This document shows, one piece after another, positions 8,403 through 22,035 of a DNA stretch of 64,000 bases. The position numbers and the translations under genes were made by a program. How positions within the stretch are numbered: position 1 is the stretch's first letter; every line of letters begins with the position of its first letter. The DNA is from Paenibacillus sp. MSJ-34 (GTDB lineage: Bacteria > Bacillota > Bacilli > Paenibacillales > Paenibacillaceae), in contig NZ_JAHLPR010000033.1 in the NCBI RefSeq assembly GCF_018918005.1, positions 19,447-83,446 of the forward strand, written 5' to 3'. Under the pieces are notes generated by a model, which saw only the letters and a list, made by a program, of their open reading frames with translations, was not told where the DNA came from and ran no database searches.

Positions 8403-8587
8403 GGCTTTATTGCGCATACAGAAGGGCTTGCCTCCCCTATATTTCGAAGGTAATCCATGCGGACCTAGCTCCTTATTGACGCTAACGAAACTGGCATTCC
8501 TTATAGGGTACAAAATGAAGACGTTCCCAATTTAACGAAAGTACATATCGTTATTCATAGGAAATCTGCGGTTTTATCGCCTTTTTT
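8403..8587. repeat. dispersed intergenic repeat, copy A
   Basis: About 185 bp that align, at roughly three quarters identity by eye, with 27025-27366 once a 156-bp insertion in that copy is removed. Shared landmarks are GGCTTTATTGCGCATA, ATTTCGAAGG, GCTAACGAAACT, ATCCTTAT/ATTCCTTAT and GAAGACGTTCCC. No gene. Confidence 0.75.
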
Positions 8588-8592
8588 CCCTC

Positions 8593-8670
8593 ATTAACGT
8601 GCTTCAGTTTCGTTACAACAAACAACAAGGTGATTTACAGGCTATTAACGTGTATACGTTTCGTTAGCGC
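8593..8670. repeat. two 51-bp units with ATTAACGTG...GTTTCGTTA
   Basis: ATTAACGTG-N5-GTTTCGTTA occurs at 8593 and again at 8644, a 51-bp period. The second ends GTTTCGTTAGCGC, the inverse of GCGCTAACGAAAC-like sequence in the adjacent dispersed repeat near 8478. The rest of the 8000-8811 gap shows no gene. Confidence 0.6.
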
Positions 8671-8811
8671 TGCGATGGGGCGTCGGCCGCAAGCGGTATT
8701 GCGAAATTGACTTCCATTGCATTTGAATGATAGGCCCTTCAATGCAAGCTTTGGGAAAGGCCTGGCGGGGGTAAAATAGAATGAACGCAATAGGAAAGCG
8801 AGGTGGCATCA

Positions 8812-9411
8812 TTGTCGGAACATTATTATTCCAATCGCCCTGCGGTCGGTCATGACAGAAATACGATCGAAGCGACGCTGCGCGGACATCGGCTCAAGTT
8901 CGTAACGGATGCCGGCGTGTTCTCGAAAGGCGGCGTGGATTACGGCAGCAAAGTGCTGATTGAACATATGGACATCAAGCCGGACGCGAACATATTGGAT
9001 GTCGGATGCGGCTACGGCCCGATCGGTTTAACGGCGGCCAAATTGGCGCCGGACGGACAAGTGACGATGATCGACGTGAACGAACGGGCTGTGCGGCTGG
9101 CGCAAGAAAACGCGGCGCTCAACGGCGTCTCCAATGCCGAGGCGTTGCAAAGCGACTTGTTCGCCGGGGTGGCCGGCCGGCGGTTCAACACGATTTTGAC
9201 GAATCCGCCGATACGCGCGGGAAAAGAGACGGTGCACCGCATCTTCACGGAAAGCTTCGCCCACCTTCAAGACGGGGGCAGCTTATGGGTCGTCATTCAG
9301 AAGAAACAGGGAGCCCCCTCGGCAAAGGCGAAGCTGGAATCCGTCTTCGGAAGAGTGGAGGAAGTCGGGAAAGATAAAGGCTACCGCATTTTCAAAGCGG
9401 TAAAAGCGTAG
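8812..9411 (+). CDS. class I SAM-dependent methyltransferase (YbxB/RsmC-like)
   Basis: 199-residue Rossmann methyltransferase of the RsmC group, whose E. coli members methylate a guanine N2 in 16S rRNA; the exact target here is not shown. Motif I (LDVGCGYGPIG) binds SAM, and TNPPIR is the NPPY-like catalytic motif of base N-methylases. TTG 8812 gives MSEHYYSN, the family N-terminus, with GCGAGGTGG upstream; GTG 8803 overlaps that site. In Bacillus the homologue ybxB also lies between rplL and rpoB. Confidence 0.88.
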   Translation: MSEHYYSNRPAVGHDRNTIEATLRGHRLKFVTDAGVFSKGGVDYGSKVLIEHMDIKPDANILDVGCGYGPIGLTAAKLAPDGQVTMIDVNERAVRLAQENAALNGVSNAEALQSDLFAGVAGRRFNTILTNPPIRAGKETVHRIFTESFAHLQDGGSLWVVIQKKQGAPSAKAKLESVFGRVEEVGKDKGYRIFKAVKA

Positions 9412-9449
9412 ATCGGCAATAAGAGAGGCGAACGAAAGGGGAAATTGCG

Positions 9450-9908
9450 ATGGAACTTGCGATTAGGCTGATGAATCAAGAGGAGGAATGGCCGTACGAT
9501 CTTCTGTTGCTTGCGGATCCTTCCAAACCGCTAGTGGATGAATACGTTCGTCGGGGCCATTGTTTTCTGGCTTATCTTAACGATGAATTGGTCGGGGAAT
9601 TTGTGCTCATCCGCACCCGTCCCGAAACCGTCGAAATTGTTAACATTGCCGTGAAAGAACGATGGCAAGGGCGCGGAATCGGAACGCGATTGGTGCGGGC
9701 GGCCATTGAAGAAGCGCGAAAGCTGCAGGCGAAGACGGTCGAGATCGGGACGGGCAATTCCGGATTTAAACAGCTCAAGTTGTACCAAAAATGCGGCTTT
9801 CGGATTTGCGGCGTCGACATTGATTTTTTTATCAGAAATTACGATGAAGAACTTTATGAAGAAGGGATTCAAATTAAAGACATGGTCAGGCTAAGACTGG
9901 AGTTATAA
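9450..9908 (+). CDS. GNAT-family N-acetyltransferase
   Basis: 152-residue acetyl-CoA-dependent acetyltransferase fold. The acetyl-CoA pyrophosphate loop is RWQGRGIGTRLV (about residues 71-82), followed by the QLKLYQKCGFRICG strand-helix typical of motif B. It resembles Bacillus YvbK in layout, but the substrate cannot be read from the sequence. AGGGGAAATTGCG precedes the ATG. A terminator follows. Confidence 0.85.
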   Translation: MELAIRLMNQEEEWPYDLLLLADPSKPLVDEYVRRGHCFLAYLNDELVGEFVLIRTRPETVEIVNIAVKERWQGRGIGTRLVRAAIEEARKLQAKTVEIGTGNSGFKQLKLYQKCGFRICGVDIDFFIRNYDEELYEEGIQIKDMVRLRLEL

Positions 9909-9925
9909 GATTGCCGTGTCTTGAC

Positions 9926-9960
9926 GGGAAAGCTCGAGCCGAAGCTTTCCTTCTTCGTTT
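9926..9960 (+). terminator. terminator after the GNAT gene
   Basis: GGAAAGCT/AGCTTTCC (9927-9934 and 9943-9950) with an 8-nt loop, followed by TTCTTCGTTT. Stem is perfect, U-tract interrupted. Confidence 0.75.
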
Positions 9961-10270
9961 GCGCTCATTTGGCAGCGCTTCCAAGTTGCAAACCCAATTT
10001 CCGGAAATATTGCGGTTCCGTTTCCTTGTATTTGGCAGGATCCGGCAGGATACGGGAGGATTTATATAGAACCGACCGCTCAGCCCGGATAACCGCGGAT
10101 TATCCACAGATATCTCATGTAGCGGGGGGATACCCCTTTTGGTCGGCAATCCAGTTTCCGGTAAAATAATAGTGATAAGGGCATTTCATTTGTAAAAGTT
10201 TCCTTATCGCATGGCCGGCCTTGCCGGAAGCCATGCCGAAGCACGCAAATTACGAAAAGGTGGTGAATGC
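9961..10270 (+). promoter_or_regulatory. upstream region of the opuC-like operon
   Basis: No gene. A possible promoter is TTGGTC (10139-10144), 17-nt spacer, TAAAAT (10162-10167). GGATAACCGCGGATTATCC (10087-10105) is an inverted repeat that happens to contain a DnaA-box word TTATCCACA at 10100. A GGCCGGCC palindrome lies near 10214. An osmotic control element is expected here but none is recognisable. Confidence 0.4.
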
Positions 10271-11431
10271 ATGATTCAATTGCAGGGGGTAAATAAAGTA
10301 TATGACGATGGCTTTCAAGCCCTCAAAAACTTGAATCTGGAATTCAAGCGGGGTGAAATCAGCGTATTGATCGGGCCGAGCGGCTGCGGGAAGACGACGA
10401 CGATGAGGCTTATCAATCGTTTGATACAGCCATCGAACGGCGCCGTAATCGTCGACGGCCAAGATATCTCCGCCGTCGATCCGGTGAAGCTGCGAAGGAA
10501 CATCGGGTACGTGATCCAAAATATCGGGCTGTTCCCGCATATGACGATCGCGAGGAACGTCTCCGTCGTACCGCGATTGCTCCGCTGGGATAAGCGTAAA
10601 ATCGACGAACGGGTCGACGAATTGCTGCGGCTTGTCGGGATGGACCCGGATACGTACCGCAACCGGTATCCTTCCGAACTGAGCGGCGGACAGCAGCAGC
10701 GCATCGGCGTCATCCGGGCGTTGGCCGCCGATCCGGACATCATCCTCATGGACGAACCGTTCAGCGCTTTGGATCCGATCAGCCGCGAACAATTGCAGGA
10801 CGAACTGCTTCGGCTGCAGCAGGAATTGAAGAAGACGATCGTATTCGTCACGCATGATATGGACGAAGCGATCAAAATCGCCGACTCGATGATTTTAATG
10901 AAAGACGGCGAAGTGATTCAGAAGGGAAGCCCGGAGAGCATATTGCGGCATCCCGCGAACGATTTCGTCAAGAGCTTTATCGGAACGAAACGAATGCGCA
11001 CAGACAACGATCTGGAAGCTCTCCCTTCGGTCGATGAAGTGATGCTCGACAACCCGGCAACGGCTTATCCGACCCGCGGTTTGGCCGAAGCCGTCAAGAT
11101 TATGGAGCGCAGGCGCGTCGATTCGCTGCTGATCGTCGACCGCAGCAACAGGCTGCTCGGCATCGTGTCGATCTATCAGGTGCTCGATCAGTACGGCGAA
11201 GAAGGCAAGACGGTCGCCGACGTGATGCAGCGGGTGAAGCACGTAGTCTCGCCCGGAACTCCGTTGCCGAACGCCTTGAACATGATGAGCGAACACGGCC
11301 TGTCGAACTTGGCCGTCGTCGGCGAGGACGACCGTTTCGTCGGGCTCATTACGAGAGGCAGCGTAGTTCGCCACATGGCCGATGTTTATCCTCCGGTAAG
11401 GAAGGAGGAGGCTGTTTATGAAGGGGCATAG
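10271..11431 (+). CDS. opuCA: osmoprotectant ABC transporter ATP-binding protein (OpuCA-like)
   Basis: 386-residue ATPase driving import of glycine betaine, carnitine or related compatible solutes. The ABC domain (1-240) carries Walker A GPSGCGKTT, signature LSGGQQQR and Walker B IILMDEPF. Two C-terminal CBS modules (about 255-375) act in OpuA/OpuC relatives as ionic-strength or nucleotide sensors. ATG 10271 has AAAGGTGG upstream. Its end overlaps the next permease gene by 14 nt, so the four opu genes form one operon. OpuB and OpuC cannot be told apart from sequence alone. Confidence 0.9.
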   Translation: MIQLQGVNKVYDDGFQALKNLNLEFKRGEISVLIGPSGCGKTTTMRLINRLIQPSNGAVIVDGQDISAVDPVKLRRNIGYVIQNIGLFPHMTIARNVSVVPRLLRWDKRKIDERVDELLRLVGMDPDTYRNRYPSELSGGQQQRIGVIRALAADPDIILMDEPFSALDPISREQLQDELLRLQQELKKTIVFVTHDMDEAIKIADSMILMKDGEVIQKGSPESILRHPANDFVKSFIGTKRMRTDNDLEALPSVDEVMLDNPATAYPTRGLAEAVKIMERRRVDSLLIVDRSNRLLGIVSIYQVLDQYGEEGKTVADVMQRVKHVVSPGTPLPNALNMMSEHGLSNLAVVGEDDRFVGLITRGSVVRHMADVYPPVRKEEAVYEGA

Positions 11432-12098
11432 TTTGGCAACGAACTATATCGGCTTCATTCAAGAAAGATTCCCCGATATTATGGCAAGCGCGGGAGAACA
11501 TCTCGTCATCTCCGCCGCGGCCGTCATCTGCGGCAGCATTGTCGCGATTCCGCTCGGTATTTATTTGGCGCAAAATGAGCGCAAATGGCTTCATACCGTC
11601 ACATTCTCGATCGCAAATCTATTTCAAACGATACCGAGTCTAGCGCTTCTGGCGTTATTGCTCCCTCTGCTCGGCATCGGTACGGCGCCGGCGATATTCG
11701 CCCTCTTCCTCTATTCGATCATGCCTTTGATGCGCAATACGTATGCGGGATTTCAAGCCGTCGATTCTTCTGTTCTGGAATCCGCCAGAGGAATGGGCTA
11801 CAGCCGGACGCAGCGGCTGATCCAAATTCAGCTTCCGCTCGCGTTCCCGTATATTATGTCGGGGCTAAGGATTACAACCGTCTATATTATTAGTTGGACC
11901 ACGATCGCGACGTTAATCGGAGCCGGCGGATTGGGAGATTTGATCTACTCCGGCATCGGCGTCAACAAGAAAGAATTGATCTTCTCGGGAGCGGCTGCCG
12001 CGATTTTGCTGGCGTTTATCGCCGATTGGATTTTGGGAGCCGTCGAAAAATGGGTGACGCGCAAAGCGAGAACGGGACTGAGCGAGTCGATGCAATAG
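11418..12098 (+). CDS. opuCB: osmoprotectant ABC transporter permease (OpuCB-like)
   Basis: 226-residue inner-membrane permease with about five to six transmembrane helices. The EAA-type coupling loop is ESARGMGYSRTQRLIQIQLPLAFP. The start codon lies inside the end of the ATPase gene with AAGGAGGAGG upstream, indicating coupled translation. Pairs with the second permease downstream to form the membrane channel. Confidence 0.9.
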   Translation: MKGHSLATNYIGFIQERFPDIMASAGEHLVISAAAVICGSIVAIPLGIYLAQNERKWLHTVTFSIANLFQTIPSLALLALLLPLLGIGTAPAIFALFLYSIMPLMRNTYAGFQAVDSSVLESARGMGYSRTQRLIQIQLPLAFPYIMSGLRITTVYIISWTTIATLIGAGGLGDLIYSGIGVNKKELIFSGAAAAILLAFIADWILGAVEKWVTRKARTGLSESMQ

Positions 12099-12146
12099 AC
12101 GGCAAACGTTTTTGCAGTAAAAAAATCGGTTTCATTAGGAGGAATT

Positions 12147-13049
12147 ATGAATAGAAAAGGAATCATAGGATTGGTTTTCATTATTGTGATGTCGTTGGCT
12201 TTGTCTGCTTGCGGCGGCAGCGGCAAGAAAGACAATACGTTGGTGATCGGGGCGCAAAATTATACGGACCCCCTTATTATTGCGAATATGTACAAAGCGT
12301 TAATTGAAGATCGGACCGACCTGAAGGTGAAAATCAAACAGGACTTGGCCTCGAGCCCGATCGTGATCGATGCGTTGAAAATGGATGAAATCCAAATGGC
12401 CACCCTGTATACGGGAGAAGTATTCAATAACTATTTTGAAGTGGAGCAAACCAAGGATCGTCAGCAAGTGTTGAAGCTGGCGCAAGAAGGATTCGACGAG
12501 CATTACGGCTTTAAGTGGTTCGATCCTTACGGATATGAAAATACGTATGTGTTCGCCGTTCGCGAAGATTTGGCGGCGGAGCATCATCTAAATAAAATTT
12601 CCGATGTGGAAGACATGGCCGGCGATATGACGGTCGGAGTGGATACGACTTGGCTCGAACGGGACGATATCGGGTACCGCGTATTCCAGAAAGAATACGG
12701 GTTCTCTTTCAAAGAAGCGCTCCCGATGCAAATCGGGCTCGTTTATGAGGCGGCAGCCAACAAAAAAGTGGATATCGTGCTCGCCTATTCCGTCGATCCC
12801 GGACTGATCGAGTACAATTTGCAAACGCTCCAAGACGACAAGCAGTTTTTCTACCCGTACGACGCTTCGCCGGTTGTGCGCAAAGATATGCTTGAGCAGC
12901 ATCCGGATTTGGAAGAAGCGGTCAATTTGCTGGTCGGCAAAATCGACGCCAAAACGATGACGCAATTATGCTACGAAGTGGAAGTGGAAAAACAAAGCGC
13001 CCAAAAGGTAGCCGTCGCATTTTTGCAGGAAATCGGGTTGTTGCAATAA
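12147..13049 (+). CDS. opuCC: osmoprotectant-binding lipoprotein (OpuCC-like)
   Basis: 300-residue extracellular solute-binding lipoprotein. The N-terminal signal ends in the lipobox LSAC (Cys at residue 22). The mature part is an OpuAC/ProX-type fold with TLVIGAQNYTDPLIIANMY at the start, typical of quaternary-amine binders. AGGAGGAATT precedes the ATG. Located between the two permease genes, as in opuC operons. Confidence 0.9.
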   Translation: MNRKGIIGLVFIIVMSLALSACGGSGKKDNTLVIGAQNYTDPLIIANMYKALIEDRTDLKVKIKQDLASSPIVIDALKMDEIQMATLYTGEVFNNYFEVEQTKDRQQVLKLAQEGFDEHYGFKWFDPYGYENTYVFAVREDLAAEHHLNKISDVEDMAGDMTVGVDTTWLERDDIGYRVFQKEYGFSFKEALPMQIGLVYEAAANKKVDIVLAYSVDPGLIEYNLQTLQDDKQFFYPYDASPVVRKDMLEQHPDLEEAVNLLVGKIDAKTMTQLCYEVEVEKQSAQKVAVAFLQEIGLLQ

Positions 13050-13089
13050 AGCGGAGCTGACCCAAATAATGAAATGAGGTGGGGGAAGC

Positions 13090-13764
13090 ATGGAACGTAA
13101 CTTTATGACGCGAATGGCTGAATATTTGCAGGATCATGCGGGCGATTTGCTGATGTTGACGCTGAATCACATCGTTATGGTCGTCGCCGGCCTGCTGCTG
13201 GCGCTCGTTGTCGGCATCCCGCTCGGCATCTTGTGCGCCCGCAATGAGCGAACGGCCAAAATCATTCTCGCGGCGGCGAACACCATTCAAGTGTTCCCGA
13301 GTCTCGCGCTGCTGGCGATATTGATGCTCGTGCTCGGACTCGGGTTTAAAACGATCGTCGTCGGCTTGTTCCTATACTCGCTGCTGCCGATCATCCGCAA
13401 CACTTATGTCGGATTGCAGCAAGTGGACCGGGGCGTTTCCGAAGCGGGCAAAGGTGTCGGCATGAGTCCGCTGCAACTGCTGTTGAAAGTGCAGATGCCG
13501 TTGTCGCTGCCGTTCCTTATGGCCGGTCTGCGCGTTGCGGCTGTCATTGCGATCGGTGTCGCAACGCTCGCTCCGTTAATCGGGGGAGACGGCCTGGGGA
13601 AGGAAATTTACTACGGCCTCAACCATCGCAATGATATCCAGATTTATGCCGGCGCCATTCCGGCGGCGCTGCTCGCGATCGCAGCCGATATCGTGCTGGG
13701 GAAATGGCAGAAGCGAATGGAAGTGGATACGCGCAAAGGCAAAAAACAGCCAATCCGTTCGTAA
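13090..13764 (+). CDS. opuCD: osmoprotectant ABC transporter permease (OpuCD-like)
   Basis: 224-residue permease, paralogous to the product of 11418-12098, with coupling loop EAGKGVGMSPLQLLLKVQMPLSLP. Several hydrophobic helices cover the length, and the C-terminus is strongly basic. GAGGTGGGGG is the ribosome site. Last gene of the operon, followed by a terminator. Confidence 0.9.
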   Translation: MERNFMTRMAEYLQDHAGDLLMLTLNHIVMVVAGLLLALVVGIPLGILCARNERTAKIILAAANTIQVFPSLALLAILMLVLGLGFKTIVVGLFLYSLLPIIRNTYVGLQQVDRGVSEAGKGVGMSPLQLLLKVQMPLSLPFLMAGLRVAAVIAIGVATLAPLIGGDGLGKEIYYGLNHRNDIQIYAGAIPAALLAIAADIVLGKWQKRMEVDTRKGKKQPIRS

Positions 13765-13796
13765 GAGGTGAACTTTTATTTAAAGAAACATATTTT

Positions 13797-13826
13797 AAAA
13801 ACCGATGACTCAATCGGTTTTTTTTG
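13797..13826 (+). terminator. terminator of the opu operon
   Basis: AAAACCGAT and ATCGGTTTT pair around a 6-nt loop, followed by eight T residues. Because the stem is A/T-flanked it might also work on the minus strand. Confidence 0.9.
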
Positions 13827-13855
13827 TTGACTTCAAAATTTAGATATGGTATTAT
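13827..13855 (+). promoter_or_regulatory. distal promoter of rpoBC
   Basis: TTGACT (13827-13832), 17-nt spacer, TATTAT (13850-13855). It sits directly after the opu terminator and would give rpoB a leader of about 380 nt. Confidence 0.7.
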
Positions 13856-14241
13856 TTTAAAATGTCAGTATTAGGATGGTCTTCATGTCTTTAGTTTGCT
13901 AAAATGTCAAGACTTTTTTCGATATTGGATGTATAGAAAATTGTCGTTTAACGTATAATGTTATCATTTTGGGCAAATCTACTTGATATGAAGAAACTAT
14001 TTCCAAAGGACGAAAGGAACAATGAGGATCGCGCTCTTTTTTCGAACACATTCGATAAGGGCTTTTCTTTATTTGTCTTCTGATTCCTGCTGCCGCTTTT
14101 CGTTTATGCTCCGACAACGGAAGTTTAACTTTTTTACGGGATTTTCGTCAAGTTAAAATTTTACTTTGTACGGATTATACGGCGGAAGCGGACGAATGTG
14201 CAATGAATTTTTAGTGAGTAGACATGAGGGGTGAGTATAAG
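13856..14241 (+). promoter_or_regulatory. long rpoB leader
   Basis: No gene. A weak terminator-like hairpin, GTCTT (13879-13883) with AAGAC (13909-13913), an inner TTAG/CTAA stem and six T residues (13914-13919), could act as an attenuator. A TATAAT at 13954-13959 has no good -35 partner. The rest is AT-rich and unassigned. Confidence 0.4.
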
Positions 14242-17200
14242 TTGGCAGGACAACTTGTTCAGTATGGTCGACGCACTCGGAGGAGTTACGCACGCATCAA
14301 AGAGGTACTCGATGTTCCGAATCTGATTGAAATCCAACAAAAGTCATATGAATGGTTTTTGGACGAAGGATTGCGTGAAATGTTCCAAGACATTTCGCCG
14401 ATTCAGGATTTTACAGGAAACTTGGTCTTGGAATTTATCGATTACAGCCTGGGCGAACCGAAATATTCCATCGATGAAACGAAAGAGCGCGATGTCACCT
14501 ATGCGGCTCCTTTACGAGTCAAAGTACGGCTTATTAACAAAGAAACCGGTGAAGTGAAGGAACAAGAAGTGTTCATGGGAGATTTCCCGCTTATGACGGA
14601 AACCGGTACGTTTATTATTAACGGTGCGGAACGGGTTATTGTCAGCCAGTTGGTTCGCTCTCCCAGCGTCTATTTTAGCACTAAAGTTGATAAAAACGGG
14701 AAGAAAACATATACCGCGACGGTGATCCCGAACCGCGGCGCTTGGCTGGAACTGGAGACGGACGCGAAAGACATCATCTATGTACGGATCGATCGCACCC
14801 GCAAAATTCCGGTTACGGTGCTGCTGCGCGCCTTAGGCTTCGGAACGGACGCGGAAATTTTGGAATTGCTCGGCAATGACGAGTACATTCGCAATACATT
14901 GGATAAAGACAACACCGACACGACGGAGAAAGCGTTGATCGAAATTTACGAGCGCCTTCGTCCCGGCGAGCCGCCGACGCTTGAGAATGCGAAGAGCTTG
15001 CTTGTGGCGCGTTTCTTCGATCCGAAGCGTTACGATCTGGCGAATGTCGGACGTTACAAAATTAACAAGAAGCTCCACATCAAGAACCGTTTGTTCAACC
15101 AACGGCTCGCGGAAACGCTGGTCGATCCGTCCACGGGCGAAATTATCGCCGAAGCGGGACAAATGATCGATCGCCGTTTGTTGGACGAAATTTTGCCTTA
15201 CTTGGAAAAGAACGTCGGCTTCAAAACGTATCATGTAGCAGGCGGCGTCATGGATGCGAACGATATCCCGCTGCAAAGCGTCAGCGTATTCTCGCCGCAT
15301 GACGAAACGAAAGTCATCAAAGTCATTTCCAACGGGGTTATCGATAAGACGGTCAAACATATTACGCCTGCAGATATTATTTCTTCAATTAATTATTTTA
15401 TTAATTTATTGCATGGCGTAGGAAGCACCGACGACATCGACCATTTGGGGAACCGCCGTCTGCGTTCGGTCGGCGAACTGCTGCAAAACCAGTTCCGTAT
15501 CGGCTTGTCCCGGATGGAGCGCGTCGTGCGCGAGAGAATGTCCATTCAGGATGCGAACGTGATTACGCCGCAGGCGCTGATCAACATCCGTCCGGTAATT
15601 GCGTCGATTAAAGAGTTCTTCGGAAGCTCCCAGTTGTCGCAGTTCATGGACCAGACGAACCCGCTGGCGGAATTGACCCATAAGCGCCGCTTGTCCGCGC
15701 TCGGTCCCGGCGGTTTGACGCGCGAACGGGCCGGTTTCGAAGTCCGCGACGTGCATCACTCGCACTACGGCCGGATGTGTCCGATCGAGACGCCGGAAGG
15801 TCCGAACATCGGATTGATTAACTCGCTGTCTTCGTACGCGCGCATTAACGAGTACGGATTTATCGAGGCGCCGTACCGTTGGGTCGATCCGAAGACGGGC
15901 GTCGTTACCGATCAGATCGCATACTTGACGGCGGATGAGGAAGACAACTACGTTATCGCGCAGGCGAACGCGGAGTTGAATCCGGACGGCACGTTTAAAG
16001 ACGATATGGTTATCGTTCGTTATAACAAGCAATCCGACAACATCCTCGTGATGCCGAGCGATCGCGTCGATTATATGGACGTTTCGCCGAAACAGGTTGT
16101 CTCGGTGGCGACGGCGTTAATTCCGTTCCTGGAGAACGACGACTCCAACCGCGCCCTGATGGGATCGAACATGCAGCGGCAAGCCGTTCCGCTCCTCGTC
16201 CCGAAAGCTCCGCTCGTCGGAACGGGAATGGAGCATAAGGCGGCGAAAGATTCCGGCGTATGTATCGTAGCGAAGCACGACGGCATTATCGAGCGCGCTT
16301 CGGCGAACGAAATATGGCTGCGCCGCGTCGAGACGATCGACGGCAAAGAAGTGAAAGGCGACGTCATTAAATATAAGTTGCACAAATTTATGCGTTCCAA
16401 TCACGGAACTTGCAACAATCAGCGTCCTCTGGCCCGGAAAGGCGATATCGTCAAAAAAGGGGACATCCTGGCGGACGGACCTTCCACGGAACAAGGCGAA
16501 TTGGCGCTCGGACGCAACGTCGTCGTCGCCTTTATGACATGGGAAGGCTACAACTACGAGGATGCGATTTTGTTAAGCGAGAAACTGGTGAAAGAAGACG
16601 TTTATACGTCGATTCACATTGAAGAATACGAGTCCGAAGCCCGCGACACGAAGCTCGGGCCGGAAGAGATTACCCGCGATATTCCGAACGTCGGGGAAGA
16701 AGCGCTCAAGAACTTGGATGAGCGCGGCATTATCCGCGTCGGGGCGGAAATCGGCGCAGGCGATATTCTCGTCGGCAAAGTTACGCCGAAGGGCGTCACC
16801 GAGTTGACGGCGGAAGAGCGTTTGCTCCACGCGATCTTCGGGGAGAAGGCGCGCGAAGTTCGCGATACGTCATTGCGCGTGCCGCACGGAACCGACGGAA
16901 TCGTCGTCGACGTCAAAGTGTTTACGCGCGAGAACGGCGACGAATTGCCTCCGGGCGTGAATCAGCTTGTCCGTGTCTATATTGCGCAGAAGCGTAAAAT
17001 CTCCGAAGGGGACAAAATGGCGGGACGCCACGGGAACAAAGGGGTTATCGCCCGGATTTTGCCTGAGGAAGATATGCCGTTCTTGCCGGACGGCACGCCG
17101 GTCGAAGTTGTATTGAACCCGCTCGGCGTTCCTTCGCGGATGAACATCGGGCAGGTGCTCGAAGTCCACTTGGGCATGGCGGCGAAACATCTCGGCCTTC

Positions 17201-17787
17201 ATATGTCGACGCCGGTATTCGACGGCGCGACCGAATACGACGTATTCGACACGATGGAAGAAGCCGGCATGAACCGCAACGGCAAGACGATTCTATATGA
17301 CGGTAGAACCGGCGAGCGCTTCGAGCGCGAAGTTACGGTCGGCGTCATGTACATGATCAAATTGGCTCACATGGTTGACGATAAAATCCATGCCCGTTCC
17401 ACCGGACCGTACTCGCTCGTTACGCAGCAGCCGCTCGGCGGTAAAGCGCAGTTCGGCGGACAGCGTTTCGGGGAGATGGAGGTTTGGGCGCTGGAAGCTT
17501 ACGGCGCGGCCTACACGCTGCAAGAGATTCTTACGGTCAAATCCGACGACATCGTCGGCCGGGTGAAGACGTACGAATCGATCGTGAAAGGCGAGAACGT
17601 GCCGGAGCCTGGCGTTCCGGAGTCGTTCAAAGTATTGATTAAAGAGCTGCAAAGCTTGGGTATGGATGTGAAGATCTTGACCGAAAACGAGGAAGAGATC
17701 GAGATGAAAGAAATCGACGATGACGACGATGCGAGCGGCGATAAGCTTAGCTTGAATCTGGAAGGAGCCGAGGTCGGCGTCGAATAG
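14242..17787 (+). CDS. rpoB: DNA-directed RNA polymerase subunit beta
   Basis: 1181-residue beta subunit. The rifampicin pocket reads [20 protein letters not shown] with the following [10 protein letters not shown] intact, i.e. wild-type residues at the classic resistance positions. [14 protein letters not shown] and the C-terminal clamp segment are present. TTG 14242 gives the usual [16 protein letters not shown] start, with GAGGGGTG 8 nt upstream; ATG 14224 precedes that site and is less likely. The acidic C-terminal tail ([14 protein letters not shown]) is typical of Paenibacillaceae. rpoC follows. Confidence 0.97.
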   Translation: MAGQLVQYGRRTRRSYARIKEVLDVPNLIEIQQKSYEWFLDEGLREMFQDISPIQDFTGNLVLEFIDYSLGEPKYSIDETKERDVTYAAPLRVKVRLINKETGEVKEQEVFMGDFPLMTETGTFIINGAERVIVSQLVRSPSVYFSTKVDKNGKKTYTATVIPNRGAWLELETDAKDIIYVRIDRTRKIPVTVLLRALGFGTDAEILELLGNDEYIRNTLDKDNTDTTEKALIEIYERLRPGEPPTLENAKSLLVARFFDPKRYDLANVGRYKINKKLHIKNRLFNQRLAETLVDPSTGEIIAEAGQMIDRRLLDEILPYLEKNVGFKTYHVAGGVMDANDIPLQSVSVFSPHDETKVIKVISNGVIDKTVKHITPADIISSINYFINLLHGVGSTDDIDHLGNRRLRSVGELLQNQFRIGLSRMERVVRERMSIQDANVITPQALINIRPVIASIKEFFGSSQLSQFMDQTNPLAELTHKRRLSALGPGGLTRERAGFEVRDVHHSHYGRMCPIETPEGPNIGLINSLSSYARINEYGFIEAPYRWVDPKTGVVTDQIAYLTADEEDNYVIAQANAELNPDGTFKDDMVIVRYNKQSDNILVMPSDRVDYMDVSPKQVVSVATALIPFLENDDSNRALMGSNMQRQAVPLLVPKAPLVGTGMEHKAAKDSGVCIVAKHDGIIERASANEIWLRRVETIDGKEVKGDVIKYKLHKFMRSNHGTCNNQRPLARKGDIVKKGDILADGPSTEQGELALGRNVVVAFMTWEGYNYEDAILLSEKLVKEDVYTSIHIEEYESEARDTKLGPEEITRDIPNVGEEALKNLDERGIIRVGAEIGAGDILVGKVTPKGVTELTAEERLLHAIFGEKAREVRDTSLRVPHGTDGIVVDVKVFTRENGDELPPGVNQLVRVYIAQKRKISEGDKMAGRHGNKGVIARILPEEDMPFLPDGTPVEVVLNPLGVPSRMNIGQVLEVHLGMAAKHLGLHMSTPVFDGATEYDVFDTMEEAGMNRNGKTILYDGRTGERFEREVTVGVMYMIKLAHMVDDKIHARSTGPYSLVTQQPLGGKAQFGGQRFGEMEVWALEAYGAAYTLQEILTVKSDDIVGRVKTYESIVKGENVPEPGVPESFKVLIKELQSLGMDVKILTENEEEIEMKEIDDDDDASGDKLSLNLEGAEVGVE

Positions 17788-17865
17788 GCGCCGGCTTTCT
17801 GCCCGGATATATTTTGCCAATGAGTACATGATTCCAATAAGTACATGATTAAGGAGGGTTGCTCC

Positions 17866-21501
<3,636 letters not shown>

Positions 21502-21515
21502 CGGTTATGGCGGAG

Positions 21516-21569
21516 CGGAATGAGCGGATAAGCCGGCGTGGCTTTCCCTCATTCCGTTTCAGTTTTTTC
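21516..21569 (+). terminator. terminator of rpoBC
   Basis: CGGAATGAG (21516-21524) pairs with CTCATTCCG (21548-21556), with an inner AAGCC/GGCTT stem, followed by TTTCAGTTTTTT. The promoter of the next operon begins at its last T. Confidence 0.85.
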
Positions 21570-21598
21570 TTGACATCCGATTTTTGAAATGATAATAT
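21570..21598 (+). promoter_or_regulatory. promoter of the str operon
   Basis: TTGACA (21570-21575), 17-nt spacer and TAATAT (21593-21598) preceded by TGA, an extended -10. Very strong; it abuts the rpoC terminator, so rpoBC and the str operon are independent transcripts. Confidence 0.85.
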
Positions 21599-21651
21599 AT
21601 CGTAGTGTGCCTAAGCTAACGTATCACCTGTTCTTTTGGAGGATATGATCG

Positions 21652-21903
21652 ATGTCTTATGATAAAGGATTACAGGACGCGAACATTAAGATCGGCACCA
21701 AACAGACGATGCGAATGGTCGAACTGGGGCAAGCCGTCGAAGTGTATGTGGCGGAAGATGCCGATTCCCGGATTACATCGAAAGTGATCGCGCTGTGCAA
21801 GAAAGCCGGCGTGAAGGTAACTTACGTCGACACGATGCGGAATCTCGGCAAAGCTTGCGGGATCGAAGTCGGAGCCGCGATGGTTGCCGTTGTGAATGAA
21901 TAA
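21652..21903 (+). CDS. rplGB: L7Ae-family K-turn RNA-binding protein (YbxF)
   Basis: 83-residue L7Ae/L30e/S12e-family protein. The Bacillus YbxF homologue binds kink-turn RNA and associates with ribosomes. IKIGTKQTMRMVELGQAVEVYVAEDAD and the C-terminal GIEVGAAMVAVV follow the family. TTGGAGGATATG precedes the start. First gene of the str operon, as in Bacillus. Confidence 0.92.
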   Translation: MSYDKGLQDANIKIGTKQTMRMVELGQAVEVYVAEDADSRITSKVIALCKKAGVKVTYVDTMRNLGKACGIEVGAAMVAVVNE

Positions 21904-21963
21904 TGAAACTAATGTTTTTGTAGGGGCGGGAGTCCCGGGCAAAGACATTTCGTTTGTTCTTTT

Positions 21964-22001
21964 ATGAACCGCCTGGGTCTGTGGGCTTAAAAGCGGCTCA
22001 T
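21964..22001 (+). promoter_or_regulatory. hairpin in the rpsL leader
   Basis: ATGAACCGC (21964-21972) pairs with GCGGCTCAT (21993-22001), one bulged base on each side, 35 nt before rpsL. A role as an r-protein binding site or processing signal is possible; no U-tract follows. Confidence 0.45.
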
Positions 22002-22035
22002 AATCGAATGTTTATTATGGGAAGGGGGTGGCAAC

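Noticed and set aside
10100..10108. TTATCCACA, a perfect DnaA box, inside an inverted repeat
   Set aside because: Only one box, no AT-rich unwinding region and no dnaA/dnaN nearby; a chance match is likely.
13954..13959. TATAAT as a proximal rpoB promoter
   Set aside because: No -35 match at 16-18 nt and no extended TGn; kept only as a remark.
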